Assembly: GCA_963783095.1 (NCBI GenBank)
Contig: CAWAMR010000014.1
Coordinates: 372,001 to 436,000 of the forward strand
Direction: 5' to 3'
DNA: 64,000 nucleotides
Source: CAWAMR01 sp963783095
GTDB lineage: Bacteria; Planctomycetota; Planctomycetia; Gemmatales; Gemmataceae
Part shown: positions 39,267 through 48,656 of the stretch, piece by piece
How positions within the stretch are numbered: position 1 is the first letter of the stretch
Layout: the number at the start of each line of letters is the position of its first letter
Notes under the pieces: generated by a model
Databases searched by the model: none
What the model was told of the DNA's origin: nothing
The model's input: the letters and a program-made list of their open reading frames with translations, nothing else
Made by a program: the position numbers and the translations under genes

Positions 39267-41012
39267 TCATCTTCGGTGAAACGCGACCCCCCTCTGCTTG
39301 TCTTCTCGATCATCCAGGTCGCTGCGTGAATCACGCTGCTTGCCGCGATCCTCTTCATCGTCGTATCGGTCGCGGTCATCCGCATCATTCGTGCGGGAAC
39401 GCCGAGATCCCCGATCTTCCTTTACCTCAAGACTGGTCCCAATCGTTGCCATGGTTTCATCGTAACTTGCTGCTTTTTCCGTTCGATAAAACTCTTTCTC
39501 CTGACGCCAGATCGTCAGATTCATTCGCATCAACAAATCGGCGAATAGAACGGTCCCGACGAGCGAGCGACCAATGTAGTCAATCCAGAATCGATGTACT
39601 TTCAAAGACCAGGGTCTTAAAAGGTCGCTGCCGCTGAAGCCAAGAAGATACGCTCCACCGATTTTGGTAATGAGCATGTAGAGCAGCAGGAATGCCACTC
39701 CGACATACGTGGCAATCAGCACGTAGAGGCGCAACTGAGCCAGTGTTTTCAGGTGACTCGGCTTCGTCAATGGGCGAATCAAGAGGTCCGAACGCCAAAG
39801 ATAGATCGCAGGCGATCCTAAAAAGAGCAAGGCTCCGAGTAAGAACAACAGATTACTTGCGAAATGATAGATCAACACGAATATCGCCAGGCTAAAGAGC
39901 AAGCTGAACGGAGTGCTGCCCAACAATACCCAACCGGGTGCCACCGATTCAGGCAACAAATTCTTCATGCGTAGGCCGGCGCGGATCAAGCCAGGAATCA
40001 ATGCCAAAACCGAAGGCATGATTATGATAAAGAAGGCAATCCCAAAAGCGAAATCGGCACCCACTCGAGCTGCGGCCACCGCATGCGCGTCCGAACTTAG
40101 ATCGCTAAAGTCGAGATACCAGTCGGTGGGGACCAACGCCATCACGATCGGAGTGAGAAAAGCAATCGACCAACCTATGAAAAGGTACTGGAACGACTTC
40201 CCCAGCCGGTGAAAACTCCCGACCGCAACCAGTACCATCGCGGGCAAAGCAACACGAGACGCGATATCGAGGATAATCAGAATCGTGAAAAAAGGACCAA
40301 GAGCCTTGTTGGAAAAGGTTCCTGATTTCTCTGATGCAACATCAATTATTTCAAAAAGAGCCGCCAAGAAGCAAGGCAGCACGGCGATCAGCAACGTGCT
40401 TCGTCGCCAGACTGCGTAGCGCTGACTCGCATCATCTTTGATCCCGGCGCGATCGAGTTGGCGTTTTTCATCCTCCATCGGACGGATGCTCTGCACGTCC
40501 ATCCCGAAGGCCCGACCGGCATGAATCATCATCACAGCGACAGGATCATTCTGTCTGCGCCGGCGTCGACGATCATCGTAATCGTCGTCGTCCTCGTAGC
40601 GCGATCGTCTTCTTCGGTCCCCATCGCGGTCGTCGTCATCTCGATCGCGCCGGCGTCCATTGCGATCATCCTCATCTCGACGCCGATCCCTTTCAGCATC
40701 TCGACTACGAGCGTCTTTGGGTTCCAGCGGTAAAGGTTCCGGATCTCCCAGCGCGATGACTTCAAGCGCTGGAGCTTCGGCGACCACCGGCGCAGCCGGT
40801 GGGGAAACCTGGGGCAGCGGGGGAGGGAGGGGAACCGGAGGAGGAGGGAATAAATCGAGGTTCGTCTGTGCAAGCGCCCAGCCGGGACTGCCCTGTTGCC
40901 AGATAAGATCGGTCAGCTGCAATTCCCCTTGACTCGCGAGCCTTTTCAGGTCGTCAAAGGGAACGGGGCCGGTCTGTTGGCCGTTACGCGAGTAAAACCA
41001 AAGCGGCTCCAT
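39267..41012 (-). CDS. GYF_2-domain polytopic membrane protein with Arg/Asp-rich tails
   Basis: This 581-residue protein starts at ATG 41012. Residues 1-55 are a GYF_2 domain (PLWFYSRNGQQTGPVPFDDL and LIWQQGSPGWALAQTN). A Pro-rich linker and a strongly charged Arg/Asp tract follow. About eight TM helices come next (for example STLLIAVLPCFLAALFEIID and NLLFLLGALLFLGSPAIYLW). The C-terminal tail of about 60 residues is again Arg/Asp/Glu-rich. GYF domains bind proline-rich peptides. The charged tracts are probably disordered and cytoplasmic. The gene directly upstream has the same style of tail. Confidence 0.75.
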   Translation of the reverse strand: MEPLWFYSRNGQQTGPVPFDDLKRLASQGELQLTDLIWQQGSPGWALAQTNLDLFPPPPVPLPPPLPQVSPPAAPVVAEAPALEVIALGDPEPLPLEPKDARSRDAERDRRRDEDDRNGRRRDRDDDDRDGDRRRRSRYEDDDDYDDRRRRRRQNDPVAVMMIHAGRAFGMDVQSIRPMEDEKRQLDRAGIKDDASQRYAVWRRSTLLIAVLPCFLAALFEIIDVASEKSGTFSNKALGPFFTILIILDIASRVALPAMVLVAVGSFHRLGKSFQYLFIGWSIAFLTPIVMALVPTDWYLDFSDLSSDAHAVAAARVGADFAFGIAFFIIIMPSVLALIPGLIRAGLRMKNLLPESVAPGWVLLGSTPFSLLFSLAIFVLIYHFASNLLFLLGALLFLGSPAIYLWRSDLLIRPLTKPSHLKTLAQLRLYVLIATYVGVAFLLLYMLITKIGGAYLLGFSGSDLLRPWSLKVHRFWIDYIGRSLVGTVLFADLLMRMNLTIWRQEKEFYRTEKAASYDETMATIGTSLEVKEDRGSRRSRTNDADDRDRYDDEEDRGKQRDSRSDLDDREDKQRGVAFHRR

Positions 41013-41188
41013 GGCGAAATCCAAAATTAGTGTTCAGTTTTCGTGATTGCAATAAAGGCGAACGCAGCGATGCGCAGACTCAAACTTCCCATGTCGAACT
41101 CCAGTTGTTAATGATTCCGCCCCGATAAGATCACTTGTCGCTCTGCACGAAGTGCGGCCAATGACATGACCTCAATCATTCCGAGAAA

Positions 41189-42121
41189 CTAATCGTCATC
41201 CCGTCGTCTTCGTCTGTGCCGGCCTGTCTCCGGGTCGATCCCTTCCGATTTCCGGCCCGCGTCGCGATCGTCGTCTTCCTCGCTCCGGTGCGAACGAGGT
41301 GGGGGCGATTCTCGCTCGTCATCATCGCGCCGCCGTTCTCTTCGGTCGTCATCGCGATCTTCATCTTCATCTGCTCGCCTTCGAGCTCTCGGCGCATCAT
41401 CATCTCTGCTTTGTTGTGCTCTCTTTCTTGGGGAGTCTTCATCTTCGACATACCGCTTCTTTTTCTTGGGGCGACGCTCAACCGAAACGTAATTCCTGCG
41501 ACGACCGCCAACCTTGAGATACCCAGCGAGGAAGCAGCCGCCGACACTGATCGGGATCAAGATGATTCCCAACATCCGAAGCACCTGGATGTGACCCTGG
41601 CTGGATGGTTCTCGACCTTCTTCGATGATAATACAGGTGTCAAAATTCGTGCCGGTATACCTGCCTTCAAGAATATAGCGAGCGTCGGATGAGAGAGTAT
41701 TGATCTTGTTGATCACCATTCCCCGTAGTCGGGCCTTGTTACATCGTTGTTCGAGATCTTTCATGTTTTTGGCTTTCGGGCTTTTGATCATGGCATGAAT
41801 GACCAGTGGGCTTCCCCCAGTATTTTGGCCTGGTGGAACATTTTCGCTGGGCACGATCGGAACCCAGGCGCACGTCCAATTCCCGTTTTTATGTTCATAG
41901 ACACAATTATCGCAGACGGCAAAATGGGTGAGGATGACATTGTTGTTACCATTGGGTCCGCGTGCGATCAGTTTTTGGAGGGTGATTTCTTCGGGAATTT
42001 CCTTGGAATCGTCGGCAAGCTTTTGTTCGGAACGAGCATAGAAAATGAGCGCAATGCCTGCTATAAGGGCAATGATCGACACGATGACCATCAGTTTCGG
42101 CCAATCGGTATTGTTTCCCAT
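41189..42121 (-). CDS. Two-TM membrane protein with Arg/Asp-rich C-terminus
   Basis: This 310-residue protein starts at ATG 42121 (AGGAAG 10 bases upstream). One TM helix lies near the N-terminus (LMVIVSIIALIAGIALIFYA) and another near residue 200 (VLRMLGIILIPISVGGCFLA). Between them is an extracytoplasmic domain with Cys residues (HFAVCDNCVYEHKNGNWTCA). The last 110 residues are an almost continuous Arg/Asp/Glu tract. Such tails recur in planctomycete membrane proteins. It is probably co-transcribed with the GYF_2 protein gene downstream. The function is unknown. Confidence 0.7.
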   Translation of the reverse strand: MGNNTDWPKLMVIVSIIALIAGIALIFYARSEQKLADDSKEIPEEITLQKLIARGPNGNNNVILTHFAVCDNCVYEHKNGNWTCAWVPIVPSENVPPGQNTGGSPLVIHAMIKSPKAKNMKDLEQRCNKARLRGMVINKINTLSSDARYILEGRYTGTNFDTCIIIEEGREPSSQGHIQVLRMLGIILIPISVGGCFLAGYLKVGGRRRNYVSVERRPKKKKRYVEDEDSPRKRAQQSRDDDAPRARRRADEDEDRDDDRRERRRDDDERESPPPRSHRSEEDDDRDAGRKSEGIDPETGRHRRRRRDDD

Positions 42122-42281
42122 ATTGGACTTCTTCCTCAAATACCGGGTTGGTGGGATTTGATTTGCTTGATTCGCCGCAGCAAACTCAGCGAAAGCATTT
42201 TATGCGAAGGCGCTCCGGATGTCACCGCTCTAGCATCTCGGGTGAAATGTCGAGCGATGGTCCAAAATCGCTCAGAATCCA

Positions 42282-42533
42282 TTACCACCCCAGTTTTTCT
42301 CTGAGTTCCTCCAGGCCGCCGTTCAGCGCCTCTTCCTCGTTGTTGTAGGTTTTTTGACCGTCGAGGCGTTTGCCGTTGTTCGTTTGGGTGATGACGCAAG
42401 TAAACTTCCCCACCGCCGGGACCGCGACCATTTTGTACTGAGGATGGCCACTCAACAGAATCAGTTGAGTCGATCCGTTCAAACCGGGACGGATCGATGC
42501 ATTGCGTAGCTCTAGCCAGGAAGGGGTGTTCAT
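42282..42533 (-). CDS. Small conserved hypothetical protein
   Basis: An 83-residue soluble protein, beginning MNTPSWLELRNASIRPGLNG and ending EEALNGGLEELREKLGW. The composition and length suit a small cytosolic planctomycete protein of unknown role. The ATG at 42533 is 11 bases after the stop of the MFS gene upstream on the same strand, so it probably shares that transcript. Confidence 0.6.
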   Translation of the reverse strand: MNTPSWLELRNASIRPGLNGSTQLILLSGHPQYKMVAVPAVGKFTCVITQTNNGKRLDGQKTYNNEEEALNGGLEELREKLGW

Positions 42534-42543
42534 GGGTTGTTGT

Positions 42544-43980
42544 TTATTCCGGTAAAGGTTTGCCCTTGGTTTCGGGCGCGAACAGTATCACGATAAACCC
42601 GAGAAAATAGACCATCGCGATCGTCAGACAGGCGTAGCGGAAGGGATTATCGACACTTCCCAACGAACTCAACCAAGTAAGGTCGGATAACCCCTGATCG
42701 CCCCTGGCAGTTCCTTTCGGGGCTTGGAAGAGAGTTGCCAGAGAGGACAAAGCGAACAGTCCGACCGCCGTGAGATACCGCGCAACATTGTAGCAAAAAC
42801 TGATGCCGGTGGAACGCAGCCGGGTTGGGTAGAGTTCTGGGAAATAGACGGCAAAGCCGCCAAATACCATCAGAATGCAAAAACCAAACAGAGGAATCAT
42901 CCACCAGATTTGCCAGGGTTCGGTCATGAACCCGAACACCATTATCGTCGATGCCAGAGCCAGCAAATAGGAGATCGCAAAGGCAGGCCTGCGACCGAGT
43001 CGAGACGCAATGACGCCGAACATATAGATGCCAAAGAAAGCACCGAAATTCTGCAAAAGAGAGGACCAGTTGGCATACCGGTCTTGCTCTGCTTTGGGCA
43101 TATTGGAGAGCACGTTGTTGCGGATCAATTCCGATGTCCAGAAGCCAACGCCCCACAGCCCCAACACACCGATCAGTGCCAGGCTGACACCGATGATCGT
43201 GTGATAACGCCAGGTTCGATTGGTGTATAACTCTCTCATGTCGCCCAGTTGTTTCTTGAATTCATCGGTGCGATTGCCGGCTTCCATTTCCGCCTTGGCT
43301 TTCCTCCAGGTTTCAGGCTCCTCGATCTTGCGAAGAACAAACCAAACGATGATAGCGGGGAGGATACCGACGACGAACATGAGCCGCCAGCCTTGAACAC
43401 CGCTGACCTCCATCTGCGGGGGCAGAATAAAACCGATGATGGCCGCCATCATATTCCCGACCGCGGAGAGCGCTTGGAGCAAGGCCAGAGCCTGGAGCCG
43501 GCTCCGGGCCGGCATGGTTTCCGCGACCAGAGAGACTCCCGCGGCGAACTCTCCGCCCACCCCCATTCCGGTGATGAATCGGTAAAACGCAAAGTCCCAC
43601 CACTCGACCGAAAGCGCGGATAAACCGGTAAATGCCGAATAGATGACAATGGTGATGAGCATGGTCCGAACGCGCCCGATACGATCTCCGAACATCCCGA
43701 AAATCAATCCGCCCGTCGCCCAGCCGGCCATGAAGATGGCCGTGGCGTATTTGCCGTACACTCCCAAGGTTTCTTTTCCCTCCGGTGTTTTTGCATCGAC
43801 GTGCAACAGTTCCGTCAGCGCAGGCGTTCGGGCCAGAACAAATAACTGCTGATCCATCGTATCGAATAACCACCCCATTGCAGCTGCCAGGAGAACCAGC
43901 CAGTGGTAGCGAGTCATCCCTTTCCACCACGGTTGATTGTCCGACAAGGAAGATGTTGGGCCTGGTTCGATGTGTTGCAT
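42544..43980 (-). CDS. MFS transporter, sugar/metabolite:H+ symporter type
   Basis: This 478-residue, 12-TM transporter has family motifs MGWLFDTMDQQLFVLARTPA, FGMFGDRIGRVRTMLITI (the GxxxDRxGRR loop) and YRFITGMGVGGEFAAGVSLV. The second half includes FGVIASRLGRRPAFAISYLL and ELYPTRLRSTGISFCYNVAR, typical of sugar and aromatic-acid symporters. A cytoplasmic loop (ETWRKAKAEMEAGNRTDEFK) separates the halves. The frame is intact. The substrate cannot be read from sequence; proC diverges upstream. Confidence 0.9.
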   Translation of the reverse strand: MQHIEPGPTSSLSDNQPWWKGMTRYHWLVLLAAAMGWLFDTMDQQLFVLARTPALTELLHVDAKTPEGKETLGVYGKYATAIFMAGWATGGLIFGMFGDRIGRVRTMLITIVIYSAFTGLSALSVEWWDFAFYRFITGMGVGGEFAAGVSLVAETMPARSRLQALALLQALSAVGNMMAAIIGFILPPQMEVSGVQGWRLMFVVGILPAIIVWFVLRKIEEPETWRKAKAEMEAGNRTDEFKKQLGDMRELYTNRTWRYHTIIGVSLALIGVLGLWGVGFWTSELIRNNVLSNMPKAEQDRYANWSSLLQNFGAFFGIYMFGVIASRLGRRPAFAISYLLALASTIMVFGFMTEPWQIWWMIPLFGFCILMVFGGFAVYFPELYPTRLRSTGISFCYNVARYLTAVGLFALSSLATLFQAPKGTARGDQGLSDLTWLSSLGSVDNPFRYACLTIAMVYFLGFIVILFAPETKGKPLPE

Positions 43981-44139
43981 GCCGCATTTCGTGAGGTGGA
44001 GGGTTCAGGGAGGTAATGTTGGCGTGAATAGGATTTGTATATACCGCCTCTACGCATTCAAAGCCAGCATTTACTTCCGAAACGCGAATTCTCTACAATC
44101 TTCTTTTTCCGATCGTATCGGGATGTCGGAGCAAAGCAA

Positions 44140-45270
44140 GTGACAGCCCCAACCAAGTCACCCTTGAAGATGGGATTTCTAGGCGCGGGCCAAATGGCCA
44201 CTGTCCTGGCCAAGGGCTGGCTCGCCGCAGGATTGCTTACGAGCGACCGTTGCCGGGCGAGCGATCCATCTCCTGATGCGCGTTCGCGCTTTCAAAAGGA
44301 AACCGGGATTGTTGCCGTTGCGGATAACGCTGCAGTGGTTGCAGAGTCGAACGTGCTGGTCCTGGCGGTCAAGCCGCAGATGATGTCGAAGTTGTTGGCG
44401 GAGGTTCGCCCGGCCGTCACCGAAAATCATCTGCTCATTTCGATCGCAGCCGGCATTTCGATCAAACAGATTGCAGACACACTTGCCGGAAATCACCGGA
44501 TTGTTCGCGTGATGCCGAATACTCCCTGTTTGGTCAATTGTTCTGCCGCGGGTTATGCTCTCGGCCCGACAGCCACTCAGGAAGATGCAAACCAGGTCGA
44601 GACTCTATTTAACACTGTGGGGAAAGCCTTTGCTCTTCCGGAATCTTTACTCGATGCTGTGACCGGATTGAGCGGGAGCGGGCCTGCGTACATTTATATT
44701 TTGATCGAAGCGCTCAGCGATGGTGGCGTTCGGATGGGGTTGCCGCGCGATGTGGCGACAGCGCTGGCCACGCAAACGGTTTTGGGCGCTGCAAAAATGG
44801 TATTGGAGACAAAACAACATCCAGCGGTTTTGAAGGATGCGGTAACGAGTCCTGGGGGGACCACTATCGCCGGGATTCACGCGCTGGAACGAGCAGGATT
44901 TCGTGCGGCCGTGATGGATGCGGTTGAATCGGCAACGAAGCGTTCTGCAGAATTGGGCGCGGAGGTTCGACAAATGACCATTGACCGTTTCGAGAATCTT
45001 CTCAGCGTGATAGGTCGGCTGGAAGCAGCGAAAATTCATTACTCGTTGGCTGCCTATCGTTGTGACGCGGTATCCATCCAAGTCGCGTTTCCCGGTGAAC
45101 GATGGGAAATTGATTTCCTTATCGATGGGACGATCGATCTAGAAGTTTTCCGAAGTAGTGGCGAAATCCAAAACGAATCCATGCTCGAATCGCTATTCGC
45201 GATTCACTCCGATTCCACCCTAGCTTCCTCAACTGGAACCCTAATTAAAAATGGCGTCTGTACCCAATGA
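44140..45270 (+). CDS. proC: Pyrroline-5-carboxylate reductase with C-terminal extension
   Basis: ProC reduces pyrroline-5-carboxylate to proline. The N-terminal Rossmann part (MGFLGAGQMATVLAKGWLAA) and the C-terminal part (AVTGLSGSGPAYIYILIEAL, SPGGTTIAGIHALERAGFRA) are full family matches over about 275 residues. A GTG at 44140 with GGAG upstream starts it; ATG 44170 is an alternative. The reading frame continues without a stop into a further 98 residues that are not part of ProC. These begin at an ATG with its own GGAGG (44974), so they probably represent a separate gene joined through a lost stop or an indel. The end overlaps the guaA start by 20 bases. Confidence 0.85.
   Translation: MTAPTKSPLKMGFLGAGQMATVLAKGWLAAGLLTSDRCRASDPSPDARSRFQKETGIVAVADNAAVVAESNVLVLAVKPQMMSKLLAEVRPAVTENHLLISIAAGISIKQIADTLAGNHRIVRVMPNTPCLVNCSAAGYALGPTATQEDANQVETLFNTVGKAFALPESLLDAVTGLSGSGPAYIYILIEALSDGGVRMGLPRDVATALATQTVLGAAKMVLETKQHPAVLKDAVTSPGGTTIAGIHALERAGFRAAVMDAVESATKRSAELGAEVRQMTIDRFENLLSVIGRLEAAKIHYSLAAYRCDAVSIQVAFPGERWEIDFLIDGTIDLEVFRSSGEIQNESMLESLFAIHSDSTLASSTGTLIKNGVCTQ
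44974..45270 (+). other. Probable separate small gene inside the proC frame
   Basis: The 98-residue segment begins MTIDRFENLLSVIGRLEAAK and contains CDAVSIQVAFPGERWEIDFL, then EIQNESMLESLFAIHSD. The ATG has an excellent ribosome site (GGAGG, 8 bases before). Planctomycete genomes carry similar small stand-alone proteins. The frame continues from proC, so a single missing base upstream could hide proC's own stop (a TGA lies at 44975 in another frame). I annotate it separately to keep the alternative visible. Confidence 0.55.
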
Positions 45271-46819
45271 ACGTGTTCTGATCTTCGACTTCGGCTCGCA
45301 GTACGGCCAACTGATCGCCCGGCGCGTGCGCGAGCAGAACGTCTTCTGCCAGATCGTGCGCCACGATCTGCCGCGCAGCCGCGTCGCCGAACTGAAGCCG
45401 CAGCGGCCTGATCTTCTCCGGCGGCCCGGCCAGCGTCTATGAACCCGAGCGCGCCGCATTGCGATCCGGCATTCTTCGACCTCGGCATGCCGGTGCTCGG
45501 CATCTGCTACGGCATGCAGCTCGCCTGCCACATCCTCGGCGGCAAGGTCAAGCCGGCGGCGCAGCTCGCGGAGTTCGGCCGGGCGCCATTGCCGCGTTCG
45601 GGAGGCCGACGGGCTTTTCGCGGGCGTGCCGACAGAAACACCGTCGTCTGGATGAGCCACGGCGATCAGGTGCAGGCCAGTCAACGGCGACTTCGTGCCG
45701 CTGGCCGCGACCGACACCTGTCCGGTGGCCGCGGTGACGCCATCGCAGCCGGCCGGTCTACGGCCTGCAATTCCATCCCGAGGTCAGCCACACGCCGCAC
45801 GGCGGCCGCATCCTTCGCAACTTCCTCTACGACGTCTGCGGCTGCCAGGGCCTGTGGAAGATGAGTCGTTCATCGAGCAAACCGTCGAGCGAGATGCGCG
45901 CAGCGGGTCGGCAAGCATCGCGTCATCTGCGGTCTGTCCGGCGGCGTCGATTCGTCGGTGGCGGCGGCGCTGCTGCTCAAGGCGGTCGGCCCGCAAGTGG
46001 CCTGCATCTTCGTGGACAACGGCCTGCTGCGCCAGGGCGAAGCCGACACGGTTCGCAGACACCTTCCGCGATCATTTCCAGGCCGACCTGCACGTCGTCG
46101 ATGCCGGCGAGCGGTTTCTCAACGCCCTGGCCGGCGTCACCGATCCGCAGGAGAAGCGGCAGATCATCGGCCACGTCTTCATCGACGTGTTCAAGGACGA
46201 GGCCCTGCACATCGAGAACGCGCAGTTTCCTGGCCCAGGGCACGCTGTACCCGGACGTGATCGAAAGCGGCGGCGCCGTCGACGGCCCGGCGGCCACCAT
46301 CAAGACGCACCACAACGTCGGCGGCTTGCCGCAAGGAGCTCGGCTTCGAGCTGATCGAGCCGCTGAAGGACCTGTTCAAGGACGAGGTGCGCCGGCTCGG
46401 CCTGGAACTGGGGCTGCCGGAGGAAACCGTCTGGCGGCATCCGTTCCCCGGGCCCGGGCCTGGCGGTCCGCTGCCTCGGCGAGGTGACGGCAGCAGCGCC
46501 TGGAAATGCTCCGCCAGGCCGACGCGATCTTTCTGGAAGAACTGAAGACAGCGGGCTGGTATCGGCAAGACGGCCCAGGCGTTCGCGGTGCTGTTGCCGG
46601 TGCAGTCGGTCGGCGTCATGGGCGACGGCCGCACCTATGAGAACGTCATCGCCCTGCGGGCGGTGCAGACCGACGACTTCATGACCGCCGACTGGTCGCA
46701 CCTGCCGTACGAGCTGCTGGCGCAGATCTCGACGCGGATCATCAACTAGCGTGCCGGGCGTCAATCGCGTGGTTTACGATATCAGCAGCAAGCCGCCGGC
46801 GACGATCGAGTGGGAGTGA
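45251..46819 (+). CDS. guaA: GMP synthase (glutamine-hydrolysing), many frameshifts
   Basis: GuaA aminates XMP to GMP with glutamine. The class I amidotransferase part is seen in [20 protein letters not shown] and [20 protein letters not shown] (nucleophile Cys). The ATP-pyrophosphatase part has the loop [40 protein letters not shown] and [10 protein letters not shown]. The C-terminus is [19 protein letters not shown] with the stop at 46817-46819, after a shift near 46749. At least ten single-base shifts occur, roughly one per 100-150 bases, in very GC-rich DNA. The enzyme is normally essential or near-essential, so these are probably errors. The 3' end is duplicated in decayed form near 55.2 kb. 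Confidence 0.9.
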
Positions 46820-46845
46820 GGGAAATGAAACACCAGTGTCCGCGC
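46711..46845 (+). repeat. guaA 3'-end repeat, left copy
   Basis: The last 36 codons of guaA plus about 26 further bases are repeated, diverged, at 55176-55312. By eye 56 of the last 64 guaA bases match. After the stop, the left copy reads ATGAAACACCAGTGTCCGCG (start MKHQCPR), the right copy ATGCAACACTGGTGTCCGAA (start MQHWCPK of a real gene). The left copy has lost that gene beyond its first codons. Together they bracket the ubiquitin-like locus. Bases 46846-47047 between here and the ubiquitin-like gene hold no recognisable gene and should include its promoter. Confidence 0.8.
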
Positions 46846-47047
46846 ACCCATTGGTCCTTGATCTCGAACGCCTCAATTCACCCGCAAGAATAGAAAAAAT
46901 TCAATCGACTCCCCGGTTTTCGCTTGACGATTGGCGGTTTGCTTATGACAGTGAAAAGGAACAAAGTTGCCGGACGGTTGCGTTGGCCGCTTCGCGGCTC
47001 AGACCGCAAGCAGCCAACTCCACAACCTCCAAACCGAAGAAATACCG

Positions 47048-47441
47048 ATGGACACCATCACCATTGAAGTCTGGGACGCCACGGGGAACAAGAAACAACT
47101 GGTCGAAGTGCCGGTCGACGCGCCCGTGAACCGGGTGATTGCCGTCCTCATCGAACGGATGAACCTACCCCGACACAGTCCGGACGGGCAACTGATGAGC
47201 TACAAGTTCCATCACAAGGCCAGCGGCCGGCAACTCCTCGACGACCAGACTCTTGCTCAAGGCGGAAGTGCGCAATGGCGATGTCCTCCGGCTCCAGCCG
47301 GAAATCACCGCCGGGTTCGGTGGTTCGAGGACGGCCCCGGCCCTATAACTTTGCTCGAAGTGCGGCGGAGAGAACCTGTAGGTGGGCCGTAAACGCCCGT
47401 ATTGCGGTACCCGCTGTTACTTATCCTCGGCGGCTCTTTGA
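47048..47441 (+). CDS. Ubiquitin/YukD-like protein with Gly-Gly near the C-terminus
   Basis: The ATG opens MDTITIEVWDATGNKKQLVE, VPVDAPVNRVIAVLIERMNL and a beta-grasp core. After removing one extra base near 47253 the sequence continues LLKAEVRNGDVLRLQPEITA, then GFGG. The Gly-Gly is about residue 91-92, followed by SRTAPAL and a TAA at 47346. The fold is ubiquitin-like and closest to YukD-type proteins. In the same corrected frame, downstream to 47441, lie CSKC and YCGTRCY, a possible zinc ribbon separated by two in-frame stops. The protein may therefore be a ubiquitin-like/zinc-ribbon fusion. It is inferred to be the modifier for the E1/E2 encoded downstream; the tail after Gly-Gly would need trimming by the JAB protease. 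Confidence 0.68.
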
Positions 47442-47469
47442 TCGCCGACTCGATTCAGGAATCCTAGCC

Positions 47470-48656
47470 GTGACCCAGCCCCTCCGGCTCGATCCCTTCG
47501 AGGACGAAGACCGTTTTGCTCGATTCCGCCTCATTAGTTGGTGGGACCAAGATAAGCTGGCCCGAGCTCGCGTGGTCGTCATCGGTGCCGGCGCTTTGGG
47601 CAACGAGATTCTCAAGAACCTGGCTCTGCTTGGGAATGGGCAACGTGTTCCTGGCCGACCTGGACGTAGTGGCCAACTCCAACCTTTCCCGCTCCGTGCT
47701 GTTCCGGGCGGCCGATTGCGGCCGGCCCAAGGTTGACGTTGCTGCCGAGCGAGCCTGCGACATCTATCCCGAGATGCGTGTCCGGCCTTTCCACGGTAAT
47801 GTGGTCTACGATCTGGGACTGGGCGTCTTCCGCTGGGCGGATGTGATCCTGGGCGGGCTGGACAACCGCGAGGCCCGGGTCGCCATCAACCTGGCCGCCG
47901 CCCGAGCCGGCAAGGTCTGGATTGACGGCGCGATCGAGCGCCTGGACGGGGTGGCTCGCGTCTTCGACCCGGCCACGGGCCCTTGTTATGAATGCACCAT
48001 GAGGCGCAGTGGACTGGAAGGTGCTGGCCACCCGCCGCAGTTGCGCCCTGCTGTCCCGCGAGGAGATGGTCCAGGGCAAAGTGCCAACCACCCCGACCAC
48101 TGCCTCGGTCATCGCCGGTGTGCAGGTTCAGGAGGCCGTCAAGCTGTTGCATGGTTTGCCGGTCCTGACCGGCCAGGGTTTTGTCTTCGATGGCGTCAAC
48201 CATCATAGCTACATCGTCCGCTACGAGCAAAAAGCCGACTGCTTGGCCCACGACCCCTATGATCCCATCGAGATCTTGCCCTGGAAGACAACGGAAACGA
48301 CGGTCGGACAGTTGCTGGAGAAGGCACGATCGATCTTGGGGCCGTCAGCCGTCCTGGAAATGAACCAGGATCTGCTGTCCGGCCTCATTTGTTCAAGCTG
48401 CGGTGAGGAAGAAGCCCTGTACGGTTCGCTGGGAAAGGTGACCGAAGCGAAGGGACTCTGTCCGCGCTGCCAGGAACCACGCACACCCCGTCTGCTTCGA
48501 ATCATCGACGGCAAGGACGCCGGCCTGCTGGATCGTGTCCTTGGCACAATCGGGGTGCCGGCCTGGGACATCTTGGGGGGACGAGTGGGGGAAAGTCAGC
48601 ATTACTTTGAGTTCCAGGGAGACCGGGAAGCAGTTCTGCGAGGGCTGGCTCCATGA
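47470..48656 (+). CDS. E1-like (ThiF/UBA) activating enzyme
   Basis: This E1-like adenylating enzyme of about 395 residues starts at GTG 47470. The nucleotide-binding Rossmann motif is VVVIGAGALGNEILKNLALL (about residues 35-54), followed by VFLADLDVVANSNLSRSVLF. A Cys-rich piece (GPCYECTM) and a later ATRRSCALLSREEMVQGKVP segment with TTPTTASVIAGVQVQEAVKL resemble E1 crossover and catalytic-Cys regions. The C-terminal part has a zinc-ribbon-like pair (ICSSCGEE and CPRCQEP). Shifts occur near 47632 and 48015. It should adenylate the modifier's C-terminus and carry it as a thioester. The next gene overlaps by 4 bases (ATGA). Confidence 0.85.
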
